This document shows, piece after piece, positions 56,073 to 63,071 of a stretch of 64,000 nt of DNA (position 1 is its first letter; each line of letters starts with the position of its first letter). The notes below the pieces were generated by a model. The model worked only from the letters and a program-made list of their open reading frames with translations. It did not search any database and was not told the origin of the DNA. Source of the DNA: Candidatus Rifleibacterium amylolyticum (GTDB lineage Bacteria; Muiribacteriota; Ozemobacteria; Ozemobacterales; Ozemobacteraceae); the NCBI GenBank assembly GCA_009917695.1, contig JAACJG010000008.1, positions 331,365-395,364 on the forward strand, read 5' to 3'. The position numbers and the translations under genes were made by a program.

Positions 56073-56765
56073 TTATTTTCCCGACGGGATCGCCGAAAAG
56101 GCAGTTTCCAGCTCGTTAAGCAGCACTTTGGCGCGCGCGACCAGCATCGGCATGGTCGACAGCAGCTCGGGCGAGTTCTGTGAGAGCCACATTCCGGTGT
56201 TGTATTGCAGGCCCTTGAGCTGATCGAAAAAAGTGCCGGCCTTGACGAGCCAGGCTTTGCCGGCATCGCTGCTCATTTCAGCAGGCAGGCGCAGGTCGAT
56301 GATCAGCTGATTGTTGGTCAGGTGCAGCGGCCCGATCGCAGGAAACTGCAGACCATTATCGCGGGCAGCCAGATAGATGCGCTCAAAGTTGAGGTGAATC
56401 TCACGCAACTTTTGCATGTTCAGCGTCGCGCTGGCGAGGCCGCTGTCAATTTCGATTTCTTCGGGTGGTGGCGTGACACTGAACTGACCGTTGGCATCGC
56501 GCCCGTCAGAGCGCTCGATAACGACGCTTTCCGGCACAGCTTCTATAACTGCCGATGACTTCTTTGGCTTCGGATCACTGCGAAACGAAGGAATAAAGCC
56601 CTTTTTGGCACTTTCTCGATACTTTTCCGGCACACGTTCGAGACTGTCGACCACTATCGTCTGGCCAAGGTCGTCCTGATACGAATACAGCGTCAGACCG
56701 GCAGCAGCAAGCCCACCGGCCACCAGAACCATCAACCACAATATCAAACGCAATCTGGACATCAC
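56073..56765 (-). CDS. Membrane-anchored protein with a DUF4124-like segment
   Basis: This 230-residue protein has an N-terminal hydrophobic segment (about 5-26) that is a signal anchor. It is followed by LYSYQDDLGQTIVVDSLERVPEKYR, which resembles DUF4124-type segments (tyrosine-x-D-x-x-G followed by V-P-x-x-Y). A Pro/Ser-rich linker leads to a helical C-terminal half. Function unknown. It overlaps the kdsA stop by four bases, so the two are coexpressed. Confidence 0.65.
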   Translation of the reverse strand: MMSRLRLILWLMVLVAGGLAAAGLTLYSYQDDLGQTIVVDSLERVPEKYRESAKKGFIPSFRSDPKPKKSSAVIEAVPESVVIERSDGRDANGQFSVTPPPEEIEIDSGLASATLNMQKLREIHLNFERIYLAARDNGLQFPAIGPLHLTNNQLIIDLRLPAEMSSDAGKAWLVKAGTFFDQLKGLQYNTGMWLSQNSPELLSTMPMLVARAKVLLNELETAFSAIPSGK

Positions 56766-57592
56766 TGATCCTTGCGGGCTTCGAGCAGGGCGGTTTTGAT
56801 GGCGGCGAGCTCACACAGAAGACCTTTCAGATCGTCGAGCGGCAGAATGTTGTCGGCGTCGGACGGCGATTTTTCGGGCTCGGGGTGAACTTCGACGAAC
56901 AGCCCATCGACATCGCCGGTAGCCATGGCCGCGCGCGCCAGCGTTGCGATGAACTCGCGCTGCCCGCCGGTTTTCGCGCCGCCGGAGCTTGGCAGCTGCA
57001 GTGAATGGGTGGCGTCATAGACGACGCCGTCGCAGTATTCCCGCATGATCGGAAACGAGCGCATATCGACGACGAGGCTGCCATAGCCGAACGAAGCGCC
57101 GCGCTCGGTCAGCAATACTTCCCCGCTGCCGGCAACACTGCGCACCTTGTCGGCCAGATGCTTTGTTGCCCAGGGCGAGAGGAACTGCCCCTTCTTGATG
57201 TTGACGATGCGCCCGGTCGCGGCGGCGGCCTCGGTCAGGTCGGTCTGGCGACAGAGAAACGCCGGAATCTGCAGAATCTCGCAGACTCTAGCGACTTCGG
57301 CGCACTGCTGCGGTTCGTGCACGTCGGTCAGCGCCGGCATGCCGGTTTTGGCCTTTACCGATGCGAGAATTTCGAGGCCCTTTTCGAGCCCGGGCCCGCG
57401 AAACGAGCTGCCGGCCGTGCGATTGGCCTTGTCGAAGCTCGCCTTGAAAATCGCCGGTATCTTGAGTTCCTCGGCGATCGCCTTGACGTTCTGCGCGATG
57501 TAAAGACAGATATCTTCAGATTCGATGACGCAGGGCCCGGCAATGAGAAAGAACGGCGCCCCGGCCGCAAAGTTTTTGACCGAAAAAGCCAT
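56762..57592 (-). CDS. kdsA: 3-deoxy-8-phosphooctulonate synthase (Kdo-8-P synthase)
   Basis: KdsA condenses PEP with arabinose 5-phosphate, the first committed step of Kdo synthesis. The 276-residue protein has FLIAGPCVIESED near residues 15-27, FKASFDKANRTAGSSFRGPG near 48-67, the GMPALTDVHEP motif and DATHSLQLPSS near 198. These are the hallmark phosphate- and PEP-binding motifs. Length is typical. Confidence 0.95.
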   Translation of the reverse strand: MAFSVKNFAAGAPFFLIAGPCVIESEDICLYIAQNVKAIAEELKIPAIFKASFDKANRTAGSSFRGPGLEKGLEILASVKAKTGMPALTDVHEPQQCAEVARVCEILQIPAFLCRQTDLTEAAAATGRIVNIKKGQFLSPWATKHLADKVRSVAGSGEVLLTERGASFGYGSLVVDMRSFPIMREYCDGVVYDATHSLQLPSSGGAKTGGQREFIATLARAAMATGDVDGLFVEVHPEPEKSPSDADNILPLDDLKGLLCELAAIKTALLEARKDQ

Positions 57593-57731
57593 CGACTGCC
57601 TCCAGTTTTTACGCTATTATATCATAGCCTTCTGTTGATCGCACCGTTTCAACTTTACTGGATAAATGAAAAAGATAAACGGAGCTTGCATGTCTGATAA
57701 AATGTTGTCATGATCTGAGCTGGAGTTCGCA

Positions 57732-57920
57732 ATGCCGATAATATTTGAAAAAGATGGCTACAAGTTCTTTTTTTACAGCAACGAGCACGAACCTGTTCAT
57801 GTGCATGTCCGGCATAGCGGTGGAGAAGCTGTTTTTGAAGTTGAAACCAAAGTTGAGCTCCGCGAGTCGCAGGGCATGAAAATGCTTGAGCTGCGAAAAG
57901 CGCTCAAACTCGTGAAATAA
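57732..57920 (+). CDS. DUF4160 family protein
   Basis: This 62-residue protein matches DUF4160: MPIIFEKDGYKFFFYSNEHEPVHVHVRHSGGEAVFEV, with the EHxPxHVHV metal-like motif at 18-25. It is usually encoded next to a DUF2442 gene, as here. The pair behaves like a small toxin-antitoxin or stress module in context, but function is unproven. GGAG precedes the ATG. Confidence 0.88.
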   Translation: MPIIFEKDGYKFFFYSNEHEPVHVHVRHSGGEAVFEVETKVELRESQGMKMLELRKALKLVK

Positions 57921-57948
57921 AATCGCGACCTGATTCTGGAGAAATGGT

Positions 57949-58230
57949 ATGAGTATCTCGGCTGATTCAATAAAAGCCTTTTATAAAGACGGTTTTATCA
58001 TGATTGAAATGAATGAGGGGGTTGAAATCAGGTTTCCCGTAAGTCAGAATCAAAGACTGGCCGGAGGCACGCCTGAGCAGCTCAACAACATTGAGATTTC
58101 GCCATTTGGCCTTCACTGGCCAGATCTTGACGAAGACCTCTCTTTTAAAGGCCTGGCTGACGGAGATTTCGGTCAGCATTCCGGCTGCCCTGTCAGAAAT
58201 CGCAGACCAAGGATTGTTGCCGGGAGATGA
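57949..58230 (+). CDS. DUF2442 family protein
   Basis: This 93-residue protein resembles DUF2442: a short beta region with IEMNEGVEIRFPVSQ, then NNIEISPFGLHWPDLDEDLSFKGL, the family's HWPxLDEDxS motif. The last 20 residues (after GLADGDFGQ) are atypical. It is 28 bases downstream of the DUF4160 gene and likely in the same transcript, running into the rfbD leader. Confidence 0.82.
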   Translation: MSISADSIKAFYKDGFIMIEMNEGVEIRFPVSQNQRLAGGTPEQLNNIEISPFGLHWPDLDEDLSFKGLADGDFGQHSGCPVRNRRPRIVAGR

Positions 58231-58240
58231 AGGATTTGCG

Positions 58241-59107
58241 ATGAAGAAGATTCTAATTGTGGGAATGGGCGGGCAGCTTGGCTTTGAGCTGAAACGCAGC
58301 TGCCCGGGCAACTGCAGCCTGATAGCACCGACCGAAGCCGAACTCGACATCACCGACCGCGCGGCGGTCACCGGGCACATCGTCGCCGAGAGACCGATCG
58401 CCATTATCAACTGTGCGGCTTACACCGCGGTCGATAAGGCTGAAAGCGAAGCCGACAGGGCATTCGCGGTCAACCAGAATGGCCCGCAATATCTGGCTGA
58501 AGCAGCTAAGGCAGTCGATGCGCTGTTTGTGCATATTTCTACCGATTTCGTTTTTTCGGGCAATCAGGGGCGGCCGTACCGACCCGGTGACCAGCCGGAA
58601 CCCCTTAACGTCTACGGCAAAAGCAAGCTGGCCGGCGAAAAGGCTGTGCTCGCCAGTGGCGCCCGCGCGCTGATCATCAGAACCGCCTGGCTCTACAGCT
58701 CGCACGGCAACAATTTTATTAAAACCATGCTGCGCCTGATGAGCGAACGCGACAGCCTCGGCGTCGTCGCCGACCAGACCGGCACGCCGACCTGGGCCGC
58801 CGCGCTGGCCGAACTGATCTGGCGCCTTGTCGACAAAAATACTACCGGCATCTTTCACTGGTCAGACGCCGGCACCGCCAGCTGGTATGATTTCGCCGTG
58901 GCAATATACGAAGAAGCGACCGCCCTCGGTCTGCTCAAGCAGCCAGTGCAGATCAGACCGATCGCCACCGCCGACTACCCCACCCCGGCCACGCGCCCGG
59001 CTTTCAGCGTTCTCGATAAAAGCACCGCCTATGCCGCCTCCGGCCTGCAACCGGTGCACTGGCGCGCCAACCTGCGCAAAATGCTGTCCGAACTCAGACC
59101 CGTTTGA
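58241..59107 (+). CDS. rfbD: dTDP-4-dehydrorhamnose reductase
   Basis: RfbD reduces dTDP-6-deoxy-xylo-hexulose to dTDP-L-rhamnose. The 288-residue protein has the NAD(P)-binding start ILIVGMGGQLGFEL, NCAAYTAVDKAES near 63, VNQNGPQYLAEAA, ISTDFVFSG and YGKSKLAGEKAV (the YxxxK pair near 127). ATG 58241 has AAGGA upstream and is preferred over the in-frame 58091, which lies in the DUF2442 gene. Partners rfbC and rfbA are nearby on the other strand; rfbB is not in the window. Confidence 0.93.
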   Translation: MKKILIVGMGGQLGFELKRSCPGNCSLIAPTEAELDITDRAAVTGHIVAERPIAIINCAAYTAVDKAESEADRAFAVNQNGPQYLAEAAKAVDALFVHISTDFVFSGNQGRPYRPGDQPEPLNVYGKSKLAGEKAVLASGARALIIRTAWLYSSHGNNFIKTMLRLMSERDSLGVVADQTGTPTWAAALAELIWRLVDKNTTGIFHWSDAGTASWYDFAVAIYEEATALGLLKQPVQIRPIATADYPTPATRPAFSVLDKSTAYAASGLQPVHWRANLRKMLSELRPV

Positions 59108-59111
59108 TTTT

Positions 59112-59305
59112 ATAATCGGTAACGGTATCGGGTTCGACCAGACCTCTAATAGCTGCCACTACTGATCTCGGCACCAATCAGACCTACCTCGGCCTGCTCA
59201 CCCTCAATAAAATCTGCGCCATCTGCGCAATCTGCGGATGTAATCTTCTTCTTCTTCTTCTTCTTCTTCTTCTTCGTGTCTTTGCGGCTTTGTGCGAGAT
59301 TCTTC
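59112..59305. repeat. Composite A-L-C-(TTC)-B repeat
   Basis: Order: A-like (atcggtaacggtatcgggttcg), linker with ctcggcaccaatcagacc and ctcggcctgctcacc, C (aaaatctgcgccatctgcg), (ttc)10 and B (cttcgtgtctttgcggctttg). It is the clearest full-length example and lies between the two convergent rfb genes. Confidence 0.85.
59246..59275. repeat. (TTC)10 microsatellite
   Basis: There are ten perfect ttc triplets between block C and block B. The equivalent position at 44856 has 14 and at 46173 has five, so the tract length is variable among copies. Confidence 0.9.
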
Positions 59306-59306
59306 T

Positions 59307-59855
59307 CTAATCAAACAGCTCGGCTTCTCTAAATGCTTTGCCATTGCGGTCTTTTTCTGAGAGAATCAGCTGGGTCGGGTCCTTGACCGGCCAGGCGATG
59401 GCGAGATCGGGGTCATCGAAAGCGATGCAGCGCTCGGCTGCCGGGTTGTAGTAATCGGTGCATTTGTATTGAAATTCGGCGACATCGCTGAGCACCATAA
59501 AACCATGCGCAAACCCCGGCGGAACCCAGAACAGCTTTCTATTTTCAGCCGAAACGACTTCGCCGACCCATTTTCCAAAAGTTGATGAGCTGCGTCTGAT
59601 ATCGACGGCAACATCGTAAACTGTGCCGAGATTGACGCGCACAAGCTTGCCCTGAGTGTTCTGCAGCTGGTAATGCAGGCCGCGCAGGGTGTTTTTATGC
59701 GAGCAGCTGTGGTTGTCCTGAACGAAATCGGCGTCAAGACCGGCTTCTGCGAATTTGCGACGGTTCCAGGTTTCGAGAAAAAAGCCGCGTGCATCAGAAA
59801 ACACGACCGGTTCGATCACCAGCACGTCAGGAATCGCAGTCGGCGTAATTTTCAT
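59307..59855 (-). CDS. rfbC: dTDP-4-dehydrorhamnose 3,5-epimerase
   Basis: RfbC is the third enzyme of dTDP-rhamnose synthesis. The 182-residue cupin has the signature [20 protein letters not shown] near 44-63 (with the catalytic His of RGLHYQ), [17 protein letters not shown] near 70 and [15 protein letters not shown] near 110. Its start overlaps the rfbA stop by four bases. Confidence 0.95.
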   Translation of the reverse strand: MKITPTAIPDVLVIEPVVFSDARGFFLETWNRRKFAEAGLDADFVQDNHSCSHKNTLRGLHYQLQNTQGKLVRVNLGTVYDVAVDIRRSSSTFGKWVGEVVSAENRKLFWVPPGFAHGFMVLSDVAEFQYKCTDYYNPAAERCIAFDDPDLAIAWPVKDPTQLILSEKDRNGKAFREAELFD

Positions 59856-60733
59856 GGCTTTTCTCCGGCAATACGCAGCAGATAGCGACCATAATCGTTT
59901 TTCTCCAGAGGTTTTGCCAGCGCGAGCAGGCGGTTTTTGTCGATAAAGCCCATGCGCCAGGCAATTTCTTCGATGCAGGCGATTTTGAGCCCCTGGCGGT
60001 CTTCGACTACGCGCACGAACTGCGAGGCATCAACGAGCGAGGCAAAAGTGCCGGTATCGAGCCAGGCAGTTCCACGACTGAGCATTTCGACAGCGAGTTC
60101 GCCGCGTTCGAGGTAGACCCGGTTGAGATCGGTTATTTCGAGTTCACCGCGCGCAGAAGGCTTCAGGGCTTTGGCAAATTCAACGACTCTTTCGTCGTAA
60201 AAATACAGTCCGGTGACGGCGAAGTTAGACTTTGGCTGTTTCGGCTTTTCTTCAATATTGACAGCACGGCCATCGCGGTTGAATTCAACCACACCATAAC
60301 GCTCAGGGTCGTTGACATAGTAACCGAAAACCGTAGCACCTGTCGGGCGCTGCGCCACTGCCTGCAGCTTGCGCGCCAGACCTTCCGCATAAAAGATATT
60401 GTCGCCGAGAATAAGACAGCTGGGAGCACCATCGATGAACTTTTCGCCGATGATAAACGCCTGAGCCAGACCATCCGGGCTCGGCTGCACGGCATACTGC
60501 AGGCTGATTCCCCATTGGCTGCCATCGCCAAGCAGTCGCTGAAAAGCCGGCTGGTCTTCAGGAGTGGTGATGATCAGAATATCTCTGATTCCGGCCAGAA
60601 GCAGCGTTGACAACGGGTAATAAATCATCGGCTTGTCATAAACCGGCACCAGCTGTTTACTGACGCCTTTGGTGATAGGATAAAGCCTGGTGCCGGTTCC
60701 CCCGGCCAGAATGATGCCACGCCGCTGCCTCAT
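59852..60733 (-). CDS. rfbA: Glucose-1-phosphate thymidylyltransferase
   Basis: RfbA makes dTDP-glucose from glucose-1-phosphate and dTTP. The 293-residue protein has the nucleotide-binding [16 protein letters not shown] at its N-terminus, [28 protein letters not shown] and [20 protein letters not shown]. The start is taken as ATG 60733, with GGAG upstream; a TTG start three bases earlier is possible. rfbA-rfbC are an overlapping pair, while rfbD lies on the opposite strand. Confidence 0.95.
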   Translation of the reverse strand: MRQRRGIILAGGTGTRLYPITKGVSKQLVPVYDKPMIYYPLSTLLLAGIRDILIITTPEDQPAFQRLLGDGSQWGISLQYAVQPSPDGLAQAFIIGEKFIDGAPSCLILGDNIFYAEGLARKLQAVAQRPTGATVFGYYVNDPERYGVVEFNRDGRAVNIEEKPKQPKSNFAVTGLYFYDERVVEFAKALKPSARGELEITDLNRVYLERGELAVEMLSRGTAWLDTGTFASLVDASQFVRVVEDRQGLKIACIEEIAWRMGFIDKNRLLALAKPLEKNDYGRYLLRIAGEKP

Positions 60734-60814
60734 CAAAGTTCTCCAGATAAATACTTTACCGCATCATAACCAACCACCGCCAAAATGACAATAAAAACCC
60801 GCGCCCGTTTCATA

Positions 60815-61050
60815 CAATCGATATCGGGTTCGTGATCGACCTCATACCAATCAGACTTACTCTCGGCCGACTCAACTCTAATTAAAATCTGCGCCAAGAT
60901 CGCACCGAAGCTTTAGCGAAGGCGGGAATCGGCGGATACTCTTCTCTTCAACGCCTCCGCGCCTCTGCGTCTTTGTGAGAGGATCGATTACGATTACGGT
61001 GCGCAGGGCTCCCCGGGTCGGAGCGCCCAGGTGCGAGCGCGAGCACGATT
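60815..61050. repeat. Composite A-L-C-B-A repeat
   Basis: tatcgggttcgtgatcgacc, linker with accaatcagac and ctcggcc, C (aaaatctgcgcc), an insertion with a partial palindrome, C again (atcggcggatactcttc), B (cctctgcgtctttgtgag) and A (cgattacgattacgg, ending gcgcgagcacg) fill most of this 340-base gap. No gene was seen. Confidence 0.75.
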
Positions 61051-61076
61051 TTGTATAGTATGTTAGAATTACACCC

Positions 61077-61628
61077 ATGAGCGAACAGATAGAATTTGTC
61101 AAAGAAATTGCCCGACGCCTCGACTCAGCGGCGATCGAATACATGTTCACCGGCTCGATTGCCATGGTTTTTTACGCAACCCCGAGAATGACGCGCGATA
61201 TCGACCTGGTCGTGCAGTTGCAGCCGAACGATGCACAGAAACTGGTCGAGCTGTTTTCTGCCGACTGCTATATCGATCCGGTCAGTGTGCGACGAGCAAT
61301 AGACCACTCTGGCAAGTTCAATATCATCAGTAACCAGCTTATTCTCAAGGCAGATTTCATTATCAGGAAGAGTGACGAATACCGTCTGCTCGAGTTTTCG
61401 CGCCGCCAGTCAATAGAACTTGGTGAACAGAAGATCTTTCTCGTCGCCCCGGAAGACTTGATCCTGTCAAAGCTGGTCTGGGGGAAAGACTCAAATTCTG
61501 AATTACAACTGCGCGATATTCGCAACATGCTCAACTCAGTACCCGACCTCGATCGTGACTACCTGTCATACTGGGCCAACCGGCTCGGAACTTCAGCTTA
61601 CCTGAAAAAGGCCATGTCGAATGAATGA
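61077..61628 (+). CDS. Nucleotidyltransferase-fold protein (DUF6036/AbiEii-like)
   Basis: This 183-residue protein has a minimal nucleotidyltransferase fold: TGSIAMVFYATPRMTRDIDLVV near 24-45, where GS and the DID motif would bind metal and nucleotide, and VAPEDLILSKLVWGKD near 125-140. Such proteins commonly pair with a small partner gene as toxin-antitoxin-like modules. The next gene overlaps by eight bases and is a candidate partner. A -10-like tagaat (61064-61069) lies seven bases from the ATG, suggesting a short or absent leader. Confidence 0.8.
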   Translation: MSEQIEFVKEIARRLDSAAIEYMFTGSIAMVFYATPRMTRDIDLVVQLQPNDAQKLVELFSADCYIDPVSVRRAIDHSGKFNIISNQLILKADFIIRKSDEYRLLEFSRRQSIELGEQKIFLVAPEDLILSKLVWGKDSNSELQLRDIRNMLNSVPDLDRDYLSYWANRLGTSAYLKKAMSNE

Positions 61629-61881
61629 CACAAGCGCAACTGTCGAAGCCAGATACCGCGTGATGCTTTTGAGCCTGCCACCGCAGGAGCGAATGCGCCG
61701 GGCCGCCGCAATGTTTTCAGATGCCAGAAAACTCGTGGAAGAATCGATCAGACTCCGGCATGCACACGCAAGCGCTGGCGAACTGAAAATTGAATTGTTC
61801 AAAAGGCTTTACGCCTGCGACTTCTCTGAGCCCGAGCTATCAGCCATAATTGCCCACCTCACCAGTCACTTTGACTATTGA
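61621..61881 (+). CDS. Small helical protein, candidate partner of the nucleotidyltransferase
   Basis: This 86-residue, mostly helical protein (LPPQERMRRAAAMFSDARKLVEESIRLRHAHASAGELKIELFKRLYACDFS) resembles small partner proteins seen beside minimal nucleotidyltransferases. I cannot place it in a family with certainty. It overlaps the upstream gene by eight bases, and a repeat-filled region with a degraded aminotransferase follows it. Confidence 0.65.
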   Translation: MNDTSATVEARYRVMLLSLPPQERMRRAAAMFSDARKLVEESIRLRHAHASAGELKIELFKRLYACDFSEPELSAIIAHLTSHFDY

Positions 61882-61897
61882 ATCTTCCTTCGCCTGC

Positions 61898-61997
61898 GTC
61901 ATTCTGCGCGAAGCCGGCAGGCGCAGTCGCAGAATCCAGCCTCTTCTCCGTCATTCCCGCGCCCCTCTCCGTCATTCCCGCGCAGGCGGGAATCCAC
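61898..61997. repeat. D half-element and F elements
   Basis: A D half-element (gtcattctgcgcg...gtcgcagaatcca, 61898-61938) is followed by two starts of cgtcattcccgcg and the F hairpin gtcattcccgcgcaggcgggaatcca (61971-61997). Its right edge joins the aminotransferase remnant. Confidence 0.8.
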
Positions 61998-62182
61998 CTC
62001 AGGCTTTCTCAAACTATCAAACGCCTTCTCAAGATAAATCTCACTGCAGCTCCCGCCTCTTCCATGATGCGGTCGCGCGACCAGTCGCTTTTGAGCATTT
62101 CCGGCCGGACGAACATGTAGTATTTGTAATATGAATGATAAATTTCAGCCGGCGGAATGGTAAGCCGCAGAGGAGGCAAATA
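61995..62182 (-). pseudogene. DegT/DnrJ/EryC1 aminotransferase C-terminal remnant
   Basis: The minus strand reads LPPLRLTIPPAEIYHSYYKYYMFVRPEM, then LKSDWSRDRIMEE, and after a frame change GSCSEIYLEKAFDSLRKP. This matches the C-terminal region of sugar aminotransferases of the DegT family (HSYYKYY...VRPE, GSCSEIYLEKAF). The normal residues between the two parts are missing, so there is an internal frameshifting deletion. The 5' part is lost, and the 3' end merges into an F repeat. Confidence 0.75.
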
Positions 62183-62321
62183 TCAGCAAAAACAGGCAGA
62201 TTGACTTTGCAGTATATCTGTCTAAACTGGTATTGAGGGCAATATGACAATTTCTTTGTTTCCGGCAACAAACAGATTACCGAAATCAGAAGGACCAAAT
62301 CAGCAAAATCTCAATGACAGC

Positions 62322-62350
62322 TTGCTCATGGGCATCTCCTGGGTTATACT
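62322..62350 (+). promoter_or_regulatory. Sigma70-type promoter of a toxin-antitoxin-like pair
   Basis: ttgctc (62322-62327), 17-base spacer and tatact (62345-62350). The start codon is only 10 bases after the -10, so the mRNA would have almost no leader. Confidence 0.55.
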
Positions 62351-62360
62351 GTGACGTGTT

Positions 62361-62645
62361 ATGCCAGAAAACAAATTCGAGATAATCTGGACAGAATATC
62401 TCAAATACCGGGCAAAGCTAAGAGGTTATGAAACTTCTTTGCTTGAAGAAGTCATCAGGTATTCAACCGAAAGATACATTGATTCTTCTACCGGCAGAAA
62501 TGTAGTTGTTGGCAAGCACGATAACCGGCTTGTCATGATTCCGTATGAATGCGATGAAAACCGGATCACACCGGTTACCGTTCATGCTACCAGCAGGCAA
62601 CAGATAAAATTCAGGCTGAAAACCGGGAGATTTGCGCATGGATAA
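62361..62645 (+). CDS. Small protein, candidate toxin partner of a DUF2283 gene
   Basis: This 94-residue protein (ENKFEIIWTEYLKYRAKLRGYETSLLEEVIRYSTERYIDSSTGRNVVVGKHDNRLVMIPYECDEN) resembles small BrnT/DUF4258-like toxins that pair with DUF2283. The YxKYRAKxRG and GKHDNRLVMIPY parts support this weakly. No Shine-Dalgarno is visible; the transcript may be near-leaderless. It overlaps the DUF2283 gene by eight bases. Confidence 0.65.
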   Translation: MPENKFEIIWTEYLKYRAKLRGYETSLLEEVIRYSTERYIDSSTGRNVVVGKHDNRLVMIPYECDENRITPVTVHATSRQQIKFRLKTGRFAHG

Positions 62646-62862
62646 ACCGAAAATGACCTATTTCAAAGAAGAAGACATCTTGCACCTTGTAATTTCCGAT
62701 GACAGGGAAACCGACAGCATTGAAATCAGCCCAAACATAACTGCTGAGCTGAACGAAGCCGGCGAATTGATCGGTATAGAAATCATAAACGCCAGCGGTT
62801 TTTTACGCGATTCCGTTCTGGAAACAACTCAGGCCAGGCTACTCAAACTCAAAGCAGCCTGA
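62638..62862 (+). CDS. DUF2283 family protein, candidate antitoxin
   Basis: This 74-residue protein fits DUF2283: MTYFKEEDILHLVISDDRETDSIEISPNITAELNEAGELIGIEIINAS, with the characteristic DEAGELIGIEI-like motif. Such proteins commonly lie directly downstream of a small toxin gene. ATG 62638 has GGGAG upstream; a TTG at 62632 would add two residues. Confidence 0.85.
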   Translation: MDKPKMTYFKEEDILHLVISDDRETDSIEISPNITAELNEAGELIGIEIINASGFLRDSVLETTQARLLKLKAA

Positions 62863-62875
62863 CCTGTCCCTTTCC

Positions 62876-62990
62876 GTCATTCTGCACGGAGCCGCAGGCG
62901 TAGTCGCAGAATCCATCTTCTCCGCGTCTCTGTGTCTTTGTGAGAGAATCGGCGATCGACAACGATCACGATTACGACAACGATTTTAGC
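62876..62990. repeat. D half-element, B and A units
   Basis: D half-element (gtcattctgcacg...gtcgcagaatcca, 62876-62916), B (cgtctctgtgtctttgtgagag) and degenerate A (cgatcacgattacgac) precede the Rpn gene. Confidence 0.75.
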
Positions 62991-63071
62991 AATTATTGTC
63001 AGAATACAGGCTTTGCAGTATACTGAACCATAGTGAATTTTGTTGTGCAATGCGCATAGTGAGGTTTTTCA

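Noticed and set aside
62041..62298. 85-residue minus-strand open frame
   Set aside because: It overlaps the aminotransferase remnant in a different frame and has no family features.
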